A stretch of DNA of 64,000 bases from Gloeocapsopsis sp. IPPAS B-1203. GTDB lineage: Bacteria > Cyanobacteriota > Cyanobacteriia > Cyanobacteriales > Chroococcidiopsidaceae. Both the position numbers and the translations under genes were made by a program. Location: positions 310,001-374,000 of the forward strand of contig NZ_PEIG01000006.1 in NCBI RefSeq assembly GCF_002749975.1, read 5' to 3'. Shown piece by piece: positions 56,622 through 64,000 of the stretch. Position 1 is the first letter of the stretch. Each line of letters starts with the position of its first letter. The notes under the pieces were generated by a model. It was not told the origin of the DNA and did no database searches. It worked only from the letters and a program-made list of their open reading frames with translations.

Positions 56622-58595
56622 GTGATATTTCTTGAACTCGTACTACAAAATTTTGGTCCTTATCTAGGGCGACAAGTGATTAATTTACGCCCTCAAGCAA
56701 ACGAAGATTGCCCGATTATTTTATTGGGTGGCATGAATGGTGGAGGAAAAACCACACTTATGGATGCGATTCGTCTTGCTTTGTATGGTCATCGTGCTCA
56801 ATGTTCTACGCGTGGTAACTTAAGTTATTCTGACTTTTTAACACAATCGGTAAACCGATATACTTCTATGGGCGAACCAACTTCGATTGAGTTAGCGTTT
56901 GAGAATATTTTAGATAATGTACAAGTCGAGTTTCGGATTAAACGAAGTTGGACTAAAAACCCTCGTAATGGTAAAGATACTTTAGGTATTTTAGTTGATG
57001 ATTGGCCTGATAATGCTCTGGCTCAAATTTGGGATGAACGGATCGAAGATTTACTACCTTTAGGAATTTCAAACCTATTTTTGTTTGATGGCGAACAAGT
57101 TCGAGAATTAGCAGAACAAGAGGCTCCTACCCCAATTGTAGTTGAAGCAATTCGTTCGTTACTTGGTTTAGAATTAGCTGAACGTTTAGCAACAGACATA
57201 GAAATTTTAGTTAATCGTCGGCGTAAAATTATTGCAGATAGTCAAGCACTCGTAACTCTAGAAGATATTGAGCAAAAACTGAGTCATCAGCAAAAAGAAT
57301 ATCAAAGTGCAAAAGCATATTTAGCAACAATTCAAGATCAATTAACTTACGCTCAAAAACACCAGCAAGAAACTTCAGATAAGTTCGTTTTAGAAGGTGG
57401 TAAGATTGCGGCTGAACGCAGTCAACTAGAAATTCAGCTACGTTACGAGCAGGAAGCAGTTACACAAAAGCGTGATGTGCTTACGGAATTAGCTAGTGGT
57501 ACTTTACCTCTAAATTTGATTTCACCTTTATTGATTCAAGCTCATAATCAAGCACAACAAGAAGATCAACAACAACAAGCGCAGATTACTATAAATATCT
57601 TATCTGAGCAAGAACAAAAGTTTTTGAAATATGTTGCTGCTTTAAAATTAGAGCAGGAGCAAATAGAAAAAATTAAATTGTTTTTTTACCAAGAAAATGA
57701 GGATTTAAAACAAAATATTTGCTTAGAAGAATTATGGTTACTAGCGGAGCAAGAAAGTGTTTATCAACTCCAGGAAATACTCAATAATTTACCAATTTTA
57801 CAAACTTTAGCAGAAAAGCAACTGAATGAATTAAAAAAACAAGAAGATAATTTAACAGCAATAGAAAGACGAATAGCTGTAGCACCAGCACCAGAAGTTT
57901 ACGAACAACTAGGAGATGCAGTTAAATTAGCTCAAATTGAACTTGCTAATGCGAAAGCCGCTTATGAGACAGCAAGAAAGCGTTGTGATGAGTTGGCAAT
58001 AGATATAGAAAAGACGAAAAAAGAGTTAGCGCAATATAGCGAAGAAAATATTGATAGAAAAAATGACGAACATATAATTACTGCATCAACTAAAGTACAG
58101 GCAACACTAAAACTATTTCGAGAAAAACTTACATTACGTAAACTAAATCAATTAGAATCGGTAATTACAGAATGTTTTTTATACTTGCTGCATAAGTCAG
58201 ATTTAGTTCATCGCGTTGCAATCGATTTGGATACTTTTAGTCTTTCACTTTATGATTTTCAAGGGCAATTAGTACCAAAACATCGCCTTTCCGCAGGAGA
58301 AAAGCAATTACTTGCGATCGCCTTATTATGGGGACTCGCACGAGTTTCAAGGCGTAACCTCCCTATTGCTATTGATACACCACTAGGGCGGCTTGATTCT
58401 TCGCACCGCAATAACTTAGTCGAACGCTACTTTCCTTCAGCTAGTCACCAAGTTATGCTATTTTCCACAGACACTGAAATTGGTAAAAATGAAGTTGAAC
58501 AACTCCGCAGTAACAATGCGATCGCCCGCGAATATCTTCTAAAGTACGATCCAGTAAAACGCTGTACCACAATCGAGCCAGGTTATTTTTGGTAA
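56622..58595 (+). CDS. dndD: DNA phosphorothioation ATPase DndD
   Basis: 657 residues from GTG 56622. SMC-type halves: Walker A GGMNGGGKTT (36-45), the Dnd-specific LFLFDGEQVRELAEQ (FDGEQ 155-159) with IRSLLGLELAERLA, long coiled coils in the middle (about 185-520), signature LSAGEKQLLAIALLWGLARV and Walker B AIDTPLGRLDSSHR. DndD's ATPase is thought to act on DNA structure during sulfur insertion by the DndCDE complex. No zinc-hook Cys pair is seen in the coil, unlike the second ATPase of the island. dndE follows after 243 bases rich in repeats. Confidence 0.95.
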   Translation: MIFLELVLQNFGPYLGRQVINLRPQANEDCPIILLGGMNGGGKTTLMDAIRLALYGHRAQCSTRGNLSYSDFLTQSVNRYTSMGEPTSIELAFENILDNVQVEFRIKRSWTKNPRNGKDTLGILVDDWPDNALAQIWDERIEDLLPLGISNLFLFDGEQVRELAEQEAPTPIVVEAIRSLLGLELAERLATDIEILVNRRRKIIADSQALVTLEDIEQKLSHQQKEYQSAKAYLATIQDQLTYAQKHQQETSDKFVLEGGKIAAERSQLEIQLRYEQEAVTQKRDVLTELASGTLPLNLISPLLIQAHNQAQQEDQQQQAQITINILSEQEQKFLKYVAALKLEQEQIEKIKLFFYQENEDLKQNICLEELWLLAEQESVYQLQEILNNLPILQTLAEKQLNELKKQEDNLTAIERRIAVAPAPEVYEQLGDAVKLAQIELANAKAAYETARKRCDELAIDIEKTKKELAQYSEENIDRKNDEHIITASTKVQATLKLFREKLTLRKLNQLESVITECFLYLLHKSDLVHRVAIDLDTFSLSLYDFQGQLVPKHRLSAGEKQLLAIALLWGLARVSRRNLPIAIDTPLGRLDSSHRNNLVERYFPSASHQVMLFSTDTEIGKNEVEQLRSNNAIAREYLLKYDPVKRCTTIEPGYFW

Positions 58596-58838
58596 CTAGT
58601 GATGAGTGACTAGTGGTGAGTAGCTAGTGAGAGTGTGGGAGAGTAGGAGTGTGGAAGTGTGGGAGTAGAGGTAATAGAGTTTTGAGTTTTGTTAGCGTAG
58701 CGGTGCGTTAGCACGTTTTGAATTATGAGTTATGAGAAGACTTTGATGGCATTCTTAACTCAACACTCAACATTCTTAATGAGTAACTCTCTTAGTCTCC
58801 CTACTACCCGCCTACCCAACTACCCAATCACTCCTCGT
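58596..58838 (+). repeat. Repeat-filled gap between dndD and dndE
   Basis: It contains GTGTGGGAGAGTAGGAGTG words (58629-58672), the motif GTTAGCGTAGCGGTGCGTTA at about 58691 (a common cyanobacterial palindromic repeat), TTATGAGTTATGAG words and CTACTACCCGCCTACCC (58801-58817), the last shared in reverse with 22190-22230. An open frame upstream of dndE through this stretch is an artefact of the repeats. Confidence 0.7.
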
Positions 58839-59225
58839 ATGGAACCACCACTTGAGCGCATTCATCTATCACAAACTGCAAAAGAGCAGTTAATCAAACT
58901 CAAACGAACTACTAAGATAGACCAATGGAATATCTTGTGTCGCTGGGCATTTTGTCGATCGCTTGCGGAACCTACAAATCCCTCCCCTGTTCCAATTCCT
59001 GCTGATAGTAACGTAGAAATGACGTGGCGCGTGTTTGGTGGAGAACTATCAGATGTGCTGGCGATCGCATTAAAACAGCGCTGCTATAACGATGGTTTGG
59101 GTACTGACAAAGAAACGCTAGCAACACAGTTTCGCCTCCACTTACATCGCGGGATTGCTTATCTTGCTGGCGATCCGAATATTAAGAAGATTGAGGATTT
59201 AATTAAATTAGCGATCAAAAATTAA
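58839..59225 (+). CDS. dndE: DNA phosphorothioation protein DndE
   Basis: 128 residues starting at the ATG at 58839 (MEPPLERIHLSQTAKEQLIK), the normal N-terminus of DndE; the frame extends upstream through repeats only. The pattern TKIDQWNILCRWAFCRSLAE and FRLHLHRGIAYLAGDPNI is typical of the family. DndE is a small, helical, basic protein that binds nicked DNA and works with DndC and DndD. No good ribosome binding site is visible before the ATG. Confidence 0.92.
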   Translation: MEPPLERIHLSQTAKEQLIKLKRTTKIDQWNILCRWAFCRSLAEPTNPSPVPIPADSNVEMTWRVFGGELSDVLAIALKQRCYNDGLGTDKETLATQFRLHLHRGIAYLAGDPNIKKIEDLIKLAIKN

Positions 59226-59248
59226 AATTGGTAACTGGTAATCGGTAA
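59224..59248 (+). repeat. TTGGTAA-type repeat after dndE
   Basis: AAAATTGGTAACTGGTAATC directly follows the stop codon; same family as at 6156-6197 and 39254-39332. Confidence 0.55.
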
Positions 59249-59312
59249 TAACTAATTGCTATTTGTCTTGAGTCTTACTGAATAATTAAGATTAACAATA
59301 CTAAAGCCAATT

Positions 59313-60815
59313 ATGACAGAAGCTCTAGAAATTGAACGTCATAGAGCCGCGATCGCGCGTACTGATTTATCACGTCCGGTGCGATTAGCCATAGAATGGG
59401 CAATCATAAACAACGATACCACGATCTTTGACTACGGTTGCGGCTATGGTGGTGATGTCGAACGCTTAGCGGCGCGGAATTACACCTGTGCAGGCTGGGA
59501 CCCTTACTACCGTCCTAATACGCCGCATACTTCGGCAGATATTGTTAATTTGGGCTATGTTCTCAACGTCATTGAAGATCCCGAAGAACGCCGCGCAGCG
59601 CTGTGTCAAGCTTGGAACTTGACACAAAAAGTTTTAATTGTCGCTGCCCAAGTTTTGATTCATGACCGCAGCAATGCCAAAATAGCTTATGGCGATGGGA
59701 TTGTAACTCGACGCAATACGTTTCAGAAATATTACGAGCAAGAAGAATTAAAATTATACATTGATGAAGTCTTGCAAGTTGATGCTGTCCCTGTCGCATT
59801 AGGAATTTACTTCGTCTTTCGCGATGAAACTGAAAAAGAAAGCTTTCGGGCTTTGCGTTTTCGTTCGCGGAGTTTAACACCGCGCGTCCGTACTCCAAGT
59901 AAACGCTTTGAAGATTATCAAGAACTCCTAACGCCACTGATTGATTTTGTTACCGAACGGGGTAGATTACCTGTTAAGGGTGAACTAGCGGAAACTTCGC
60001 GTCTTGGCGGTTCCCGTCACGATGCGAAAGTTTCCAAGACAGGTGCGCAAACCGAAATTCTACTCGAATTTGGGACTTTTCGCCGTGCCTATAATGTGAT
60101 TTTGCAAGCGACTGATGAAGCTGAGTGGGATGCGATCGCCTATCGTCGTTCGTTGGATATTTTGGTGTATCTTGCCTTAACGCAGTTTGGTAAACGTCCT
60201 AGCTTCAATCAACTCGCCTCAGAACTCCGTCAAGATATCAAAGCCTTTTTCGGTACGTATCAAGAAGCTTGCCAAGTTGCCGATAAAATGCTGTTTAGCT
60301 TAGGAAAACCTGGTGTTGTTGCCCAAACCTGCAAACAAAGTAAAATTGGCAAACACTTACCAACAGCGCTGTACGTCCATGTTTCGGCGTTACCCGAACT
60401 CGATCCTTTACTGCGTATTTATGAAGGTTGCGCTAGCCGCACGATTGGACGTATGGATAACGCAACATTAGTTAAATTTTACACTGATAAACCTAAAATA
60501 TCGTATCTTTTTTATCCAAATTTTGACACTGAGGCTCATCCTGCATTACATACAAGTATGCAAATTGACTTACAGAACCTTGGTGTGGTTTATCGCGAAT
60601 ATGACAATGTGGCGAACCCGCCAATTCTGCATCGCAAAGAAACTTTTGTGACACCAAGTTATCCGCTGTACGAACGGTTTGCTAAATTGACACGGCGCGA
60701 AGAGAAATTAGGGTTACTCAAGAATACGCGCACCATTGGAACGCGCGACGGTTGGCAAAAATGGTTAGAGGAAAACGGTGTGGAGATTAAAGGCGATCGC
60801 ATCGTTTCTAAATGA
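59313..60815 (+). CDS. DNA phosphorothioation-associated putative methyltransferase
   Basis: 500 residues. The N-terminal domain is a class I SAM-dependent methyltransferase with FDYGCGYGGDVERLAARN (motif I at about 39-47) and the family-specific continuation WDPYYRPNTPHTSADIVNLG. The remainder is a large, basic domain without known motifs (TPSKRFEDYQELLTPLIDF; LVYLALTQFGKRP-like segments) and ends VEIKGDRIVSK. Family members occur next to dnd genes; their target is unknown. No catalytic DPPY/NPPY motif is evident, so it is not a typical adenine or cytosine-N4 DNA methylase. Confidence 0.9.
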   Translation: MTEALEIERHRAAIARTDLSRPVRLAIEWAIINNDTTIFDYGCGYGGDVERLAARNYTCAGWDPYYRPNTPHTSADIVNLGYVLNVIEDPEERRAALCQAWNLTQKVLIVAAQVLIHDRSNAKIAYGDGIVTRRNTFQKYYEQEELKLYIDEVLQVDAVPVALGIYFVFRDETEKESFRALRFRSRSLTPRVRTPSKRFEDYQELLTPLIDFVTERGRLPVKGELAETSRLGGSRHDAKVSKTGAQTEILLEFGTFRRAYNVILQATDEAEWDAIAYRRSLDILVYLALTQFGKRPSFNQLASELRQDIKAFFGTYQEACQVADKMLFSLGKPGVVAQTCKQSKIGKHLPTALYVHVSALPELDPLLRIYEGCASRTIGRMDNATLVKFYTDKPKISYLFYPNFDTEAHPALHTSMQIDLQNLGVVYREYDNVANPPILHRKETFVTPSYPLYERFAKLTRREEKLGLLKNTRTIGTRDGWQKWLEENGVEIKGDRIVSK

Positions 60816-60851
60816 TGTATGGAGTTTACTCGTTAACAGCTAAAACGCTAA

Positions 60852-61457
60852 TCACTCCTCAAATCGTTCGACTTGTAGGGTAAACCCTGGTAGCACATCT
60901 TCACCCGACAGTTGCGTAGGCAGCGATCGCGTTTCTTTAACTTGTCCTAATCGATAAATTTCTACTTGTTGATCTTGGGGATTAAATAGCCAACCTAGGC
61001 GTACACCGCTATCAAGGTATTCTTGCATCTTAGCCTGAAGCATTTCCAGTGAATCTGTTGGAGAACGCAATTCTAATACAAAATCTGGTGCAATTGGCGG
61101 AAATTTTTGCCGTTGTTGTGGCGTGAGTGCTTGCCAGCGAGACAACTCGATCCATGCTGCGTCAGGAGAGCGATCGCCGCCACTAGGTAGCTTAAAAATT
61201 GTTGAAGAACTAAAAACTTTTCCAAGTTGCGTTTGACGATTCCAAATTGCCAAATCAGTACCAAGTTCGAGTTCGCGGTTGCCACTGTTGCCGCCCACAG
61301 GTGGCATGATAATTAAACCTCCATCGGCATTGCGTTCGACTCGAATCTCTGGATTCGAGATGCATAATTGATAAAACTGTTCATCAGTCAAATGAACTGA
61401 TTGCAGGTTCAGAGTAAGAGGCAGAGTGAGCATAGAAGTCATCTTGCTGATCTGCAA
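60852..61457 (-). CDS. Uma2 family (DUF820) restriction-endonuclease-fold protein
   Basis: 201 residues; starts at M6 or M9 are alternatives. The PD-(D/E)xK-like core is visible: SPDAAWIELSRW, FPPIAPDFVLELRSPTD and MQEYLDSGVRLGWLFNPQDQ. These proteins are numerous in cyanobacteria and of unknown role, with a predicted nuclease fold. It is convergent with the methyltransferase gene and marks the right edge of the Dnd island; whether it takes part is unknown. Confidence 0.92.
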   Translation of the reverse strand: MQISKMTSMLTLPLTLNLQSVHLTDEQFYQLCISNPEIRVERNADGGLIIMPPVGGNSGNRELELGTDLAIWNRQTQLGKVFSSSTIFKLPSGGDRSPDAAWIELSRWQALTPQQRQKFPPIAPDFVLELRSPTDSLEMLQAKMQEYLDSGVRLGWLFNPQDQQVEIYRLGQVKETRSLPTQLSGEDVLPGFTLQVERFEE

Positions 61458-61618
61458 CTATTTGCGGTAAAGTCGTGTATTTGAATTTAGCATATCGCGT
61501 CTGTACTTGAGATTAAGGACTTTTTGTGCAGAGAAGCAATTTCATTCCAAATAGTGAAATTAGTTAAACTACTTGCGATAACATTTGTTCTCAATCCAAA
61601 ATCCGAAGTTTATAGAAG

Positions 61619-62893
61619 GTGGAAAGAGTGGCTTATCGATCGCTGCTGCAAGTCTTTCAAAGCCGCAAGATGGTGGCTTTACTGTTACTGGGGGTTTCAT
61701 CGGGTTTGCCGTTGTTACTCACAAGTAAAACACTGCAAGCTTGGATGACTGTCGAAGGAGTCGATTTAACATCGATTGGGTTGTTTAGTTTAGTAACTTT
61801 ACCGTATTCTCTCAAATTTCTCTGGGCACCCATATTAGATCGCTTTGCCTTACCTTTTCTAGGGCGACGGCGCGGATGGTTAATTGTATTGCAAATTGGA
61901 TTGATTTTAGCGATCGCATTTATGGGGTTTCAACAACCCGCACAAGCATTACAACTACTAGCAATCAATGCCTTATTTGTGGCTTTTTTTAGTGCAACGC
62001 AAGATATTGCTGGTGATGCTTACCGCGCAGATGTGCTAGCAGAAAAAGAAATGGGTGCGGGTGCAGCGGTTTTTGTTCTCGGTTATCGCGTTGCGTTACT
62101 CATTACAGGTTCTTTAGCCCTCATTTTGGCAGATCGTATTTCATGGACGAGTGTTTACCTGATCATGGCATCAGTGATGATTATCGGTCTCATTGGTACC
62201 TTGATTGCACCTGAACCACAAGGACATGTTCAACTACCTGCCTCATTATCTGATGCTGTACTATTACCTTTTGGTGAATTTTTTCAACGTTTAGGCACAC
62301 TGACAGGATTCTTTATCTTGTGTTTCATTGTTCTGTATAAATTCGGTGATGCTTTAGTCAACAATATGTCTACACCCTTTTTATTACAAATAGGGTTCAC
62401 GCAAACTGACATTGGTGCGATTCAAGGAGGGATGGGGTTAATTGCCACAATTGTTGGAGCACTTGCAGGAGGTGCAATTTTAAGTAAAATCGGCATTAAT
62501 CGCTCATTGTGGGTTTTTGGGGGCTTGCAAGCTATTAGTAACCTGGCGTATTTGATGCAAGCGCAACTAGGAAGAAATTATCCATTTATGGTGCTAACGA
62601 TTAATATTGAGAACTTTTGTGCAGGCTTAGGTACTGCTGCTTTTGTTGCTTTCTTGATGAGTCTGTGTAACCAAAGATTCTCAGCAACGCAATATGCATT
62701 GCTCTCTAGCCTAATGGCTGTCAGTCGTGATATTCTCGTTGCTCCCGCTGGTGCCTTAGCACAAGCAACCGGATGGTCTTTCTTCTTTATGATTAGTATT
62801 GTTGCTGCCATACCAGGATTGTTACTACTTCCCGTCTTTGCACCGTGGAACCCAAAACCTATAGCTATACCTAAACCAGGCGCAGGAGACTAA
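61619..62893 (+). CDS. AmpG-like MFS transporter (muropeptide permease type)
   Basis: 424 residues with 12 hydrophobic segments. The AmpG signature is at the start: FSSGLPLL-type (LLLLGVSSGLPLLLTSKTLQ), AWMTVEGVDLTSIGLFSLV, LKFLWAPILDRF and RRRGWLIVLQ. Also SATQDIAGDAYRADVL. AmpG takes anhydromuropeptides into the cytoplasm for cell-wall recycling. The start is GTG at 61619; another GTG nine bases on is possible. Neighbouring genes give no clue. Confidence 0.88.
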   Translation: MERVAYRSLLQVFQSRKMVALLLLGVSSGLPLLLTSKTLQAWMTVEGVDLTSIGLFSLVTLPYSLKFLWAPILDRFALPFLGRRRGWLIVLQIGLILAIAFMGFQQPAQALQLLAINALFVAFFSATQDIAGDAYRADVLAEKEMGAGAAVFVLGYRVALLITGSLALILADRISWTSVYLIMASVMIIGLIGTLIAPEPQGHVQLPASLSDAVLLPFGEFFQRLGTLTGFFILCFIVLYKFGDALVNNMSTPFLLQIGFTQTDIGAIQGGMGLIATIVGALAGGAILSKIGINRSLWVFGGLQAISNLAYLMQAQLGRNYPFMVLTINIENFCAGLGTAAFVAFLMSLCNQRFSATQYALLSSLMAVSRDILVAPAGALAQATGWSFFFMISIVAAIPGLLLLPVFAPWNPKPIAIPKPGAGD

Positions 62894-63004
62894 CTCAATA
62901 ATTCAGTTGTAGGATGGAAGAAGAAACATATAATGACTAACTGCGACAAAAGTCACCACTACGCGGAGTTACGAATTATAAATAGGGTTAACTCAATTTG
63001 AAAT

Positions 63005-63223
63005 ATGAAGATCTTACGTGAATATATTGCTCCAGTCATTGCAGTAATAGGATTTTTGATTGCCCTTGCCGCAGTTAGCGCCCGTATTTTTTTACCCAGC
63101 GACATGGCTGCACCTGCACCAATTGAGGAACCGACAGCGATACCTAAACAAGCACAGTTATTGACAATTGATAGTACAGTCGCCCAAAATCCCCTGCAAC
63201 ACATCCCAACTTCCAGTGTCTGA
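63005..63223 (+). CDS. Small single-span membrane protein
   Basis: 72 residues with one transmembrane helix (APVIAVIGFLIALAAVSARI, about 9-29) and a Pro/Ala-rich tail. No family with a known function is recognised. The stop codon overlaps the GTG start of the GNAT gene by eight bases, so the two are coupled. Confidence 0.65.
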   Translation: MKILREYIAPVIAVIGFLIALAAVSARIFLPSDMAAPAPIEEPTAIPKQAQLLTIDSTVAQNPLQHIPTSSV

Positions 63224-63716
63224 ACTTATACCTGGATATACAATTCGTACTGGCGGTGTCGATCGGGCGTTGTTACTAAAATTCATGCAACGTACCTACA
63301 AGGAACTTTTTCCCGAACAGGATTTCTCACACCTAGCCCGCACTGTTGAACAATACTACTCAAAAGAAACCCCCTTATGGTGGGTAGATTTGGCAAATCA
63401 ACAAGAAAATTACCCCTCACCCCTCACTCCTCGCCCCTCGCCCCTCACAGTGGCGTGTCTTTGGGCGGGAAATGCTATCGATCAAGTTCAAGGCGATCGC
63501 TATACGCACATTTTTCTGCTTTACGTCGAACCTGAACATCGACGCAGAGGAATTGCTACTGCTTTGATGCACTATGCTGAAAACTGGGCAAAAAAAAGAG
63601 GCGATCGCCAAATTGGTTTACAAGTCTTTCAAAACAACCAATCAGCATTGAATCTTTACAACCAGATAGGCTACCAATCTACATCAATTTGGATGGTTAA
63701 AACGCTTGCTCCTTGA
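63216..63716 (+). CDS. GNAT family N-acetyltransferase with repeat-derived insertion
   Basis: 166 residues from GTG 63216 (SELIPGYTIRTGGVDRALL). The acetyl-CoA site is VEPEHRRRGIATALMHYAEN, followed by GLQVFQNNQSALNLYNQIGY, typical of GNAT enzymes. Around residues 65-80 the run YPSPLTPRPSPLT is encoded by CCCCTCA/CCCCTCG heptamers and looks like an in-frame insertion in the loop before the core strand TVACLWAGNAIDQ. Substrate unknown. It overlaps the small membrane protein gene by eight bases. Confidence 0.88.
   Translation: MSELIPGYTIRTGGVDRALLLKFMQRTYKELFPEQDFSHLARTVEQYYSKETPLWWVDLANQQENYPSPLTPRPSPLTVACLWAGNAIDQVQGDRYTHIFLLYVEPEHRRRGIATALMHYAENWAKKRGDRQIGLQVFQNNQSALNLYNQIGYQSTSIWMVKTLAP
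63413..63448 (+). repeat. CCCCTCR heptamers inside the GNAT gene
   Basis: Tandem heptamers CCCCTCA, CCCCTCA, CTCCTCG, CCCCTCG, CCCCTCA run in register for 35 bases, in frame. The same word family occurs in the rdgB-glnB gap (12310-12336). Confidence 0.8.
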
Positions 63717-64000
63717 ATATTCATAGCCGCGTAAAATAAGTAAGGCGGTTTTCACTGCAATTCGTAATCTTTCGGATTGATCAAGGATGAGTCAGAGCAC
63801 TTAGTCATAAGTAGCACTTTTCTACTGACGATTAAGGCTATTGGCTTTGGTTCAATTGCTAAATGCTAACTGCTAAGAGCTAACAGCTTTTTGATTACCG
63901 TTTACCATCAGTAAGAAACCCTGCGCTTAACAACTATACACACTAAATACCCTGTTAGATTGGCGGTAGGATACGATACTGTATCAGTATGTACGATGAA
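63717..64000 (+). other. Right-end intergenic sequence
   Basis: No gene is seen. The words GCTAAATGCTAACTGCTAAG and AGCTAACAGC near 63860-63890 are short intergenic repeats. A palindrome lies at 63976-63990 and an ATG at 63996 may be the start of the next gene. Confidence 0.45.
63976..63990. promoter_or_regulatory. Operator-like palindrome at the right edge
   Basis: ATACTG-TAT-CAGTAT is a perfect inverted repeat six bases before a possible ATG at 63996. Such placement is typical of autoregulated TetR-type genes, but the gene lies outside the window. Confidence 0.35.

Noticed and set aside
58725-58838. Upstream extension of the dndE frame
   Set aside because: It is translated from heptamer repeats; the family N-terminus begins at the ATG at 58839.
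59313-60815. Methyltransferase as part of a classical restriction-modification system
   Set aside because: No DPPY/NPPY or PCQ motif is seen, and the sequence matches the Dnd-associated methyltransferase family beside dndE.

Overview
The window is cyanobacterial chromosome. The evidence is the very frequent HIP1-type octamer GCGATCGC, a cyanobacterial P-II protein, Ycf51, the crtP-crtB carotenoid pair, a CrtW ketolase, two helical carotenoid proteins (HCP), DUF3181 and DUF6335 proteins, and heptamer-type intergenic repeats. The genus cannot be fixed by eye. The gene content (Mn catalase, stress oxidoreductases, HCPs, ketolase) fits a stress- or desiccation-tolerant lineage, but that is inference.

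Layout. 0.3-8.5 kb is a stress-type block: Mn catalase, cupin, Zn alcohol dehydrogenase, an SRPBCC protein split by a -1 frameshift, a DJ-1/PfpI domain fused to a ferritin-like domain, a DUF6335 protein, an SDR and two tandem HCP genes closed by a clear terminator. 8.8-15.3 kb holds a cardiolipin-synthase-like enzyme, a phosphohexomutase, RdgB, GlnB (P-II), a coiled-coil membrane protein, ThiD and CrtW. 16-24 kb has an SDR, an SmtB-type repressor divergent from a lone ZnuB-type permease, tRNA-Phe with an integrase relic, a thioesterase, DUF2062 and SGNH proteins, an outer-membrane barrel, a periplasmic binding protein and tRNA-Ser. 24-31 kb has crtB/crtP, a frameshifted Rpn-type gene, and dnaK-dnaJ. 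31-48 kb has FutA, a LysR relic, SufU, Ycf51, an alcohol dehydrogenase/aminotransferase pair, cell-wall enzymes, a glycosyltransferase, a frameshifted MFS gene, tRNA-Arg, MoaC, MurJ, HicBA and LysE.

48.6-60.8 kb is the main accessory region: a DNA phosphorothioation (Dnd) island. It has dndB divergent from dndC, then dndD, dndE and a Dnd-associated methyltransferase. Upstream of dndB lies a three-gene unit: a 57-aa ORF, a second DndD-like SMC ATPase, and Dnd-associated protein 4. No dndA and no known dndFGH restriction genes are present, so this unit is the best candidate for the restriction or partner arm. Two cell-envelope genes sit between dndC and dndD. The window ends with Uma2, AmpG-like and GNAT genes.

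Two themes cut across the window. First, three genes are broken by simple frameshifts (SRPBCC, Rpn, MFS), one of them exactly at a classical slippery heptamer. Second, short repeats normally found between genes have entered coding sequences in frame (DUF29, GNAT, and the aminotransferase tail). No CRISPR array, rRNA or intact insertion sequence was seen.
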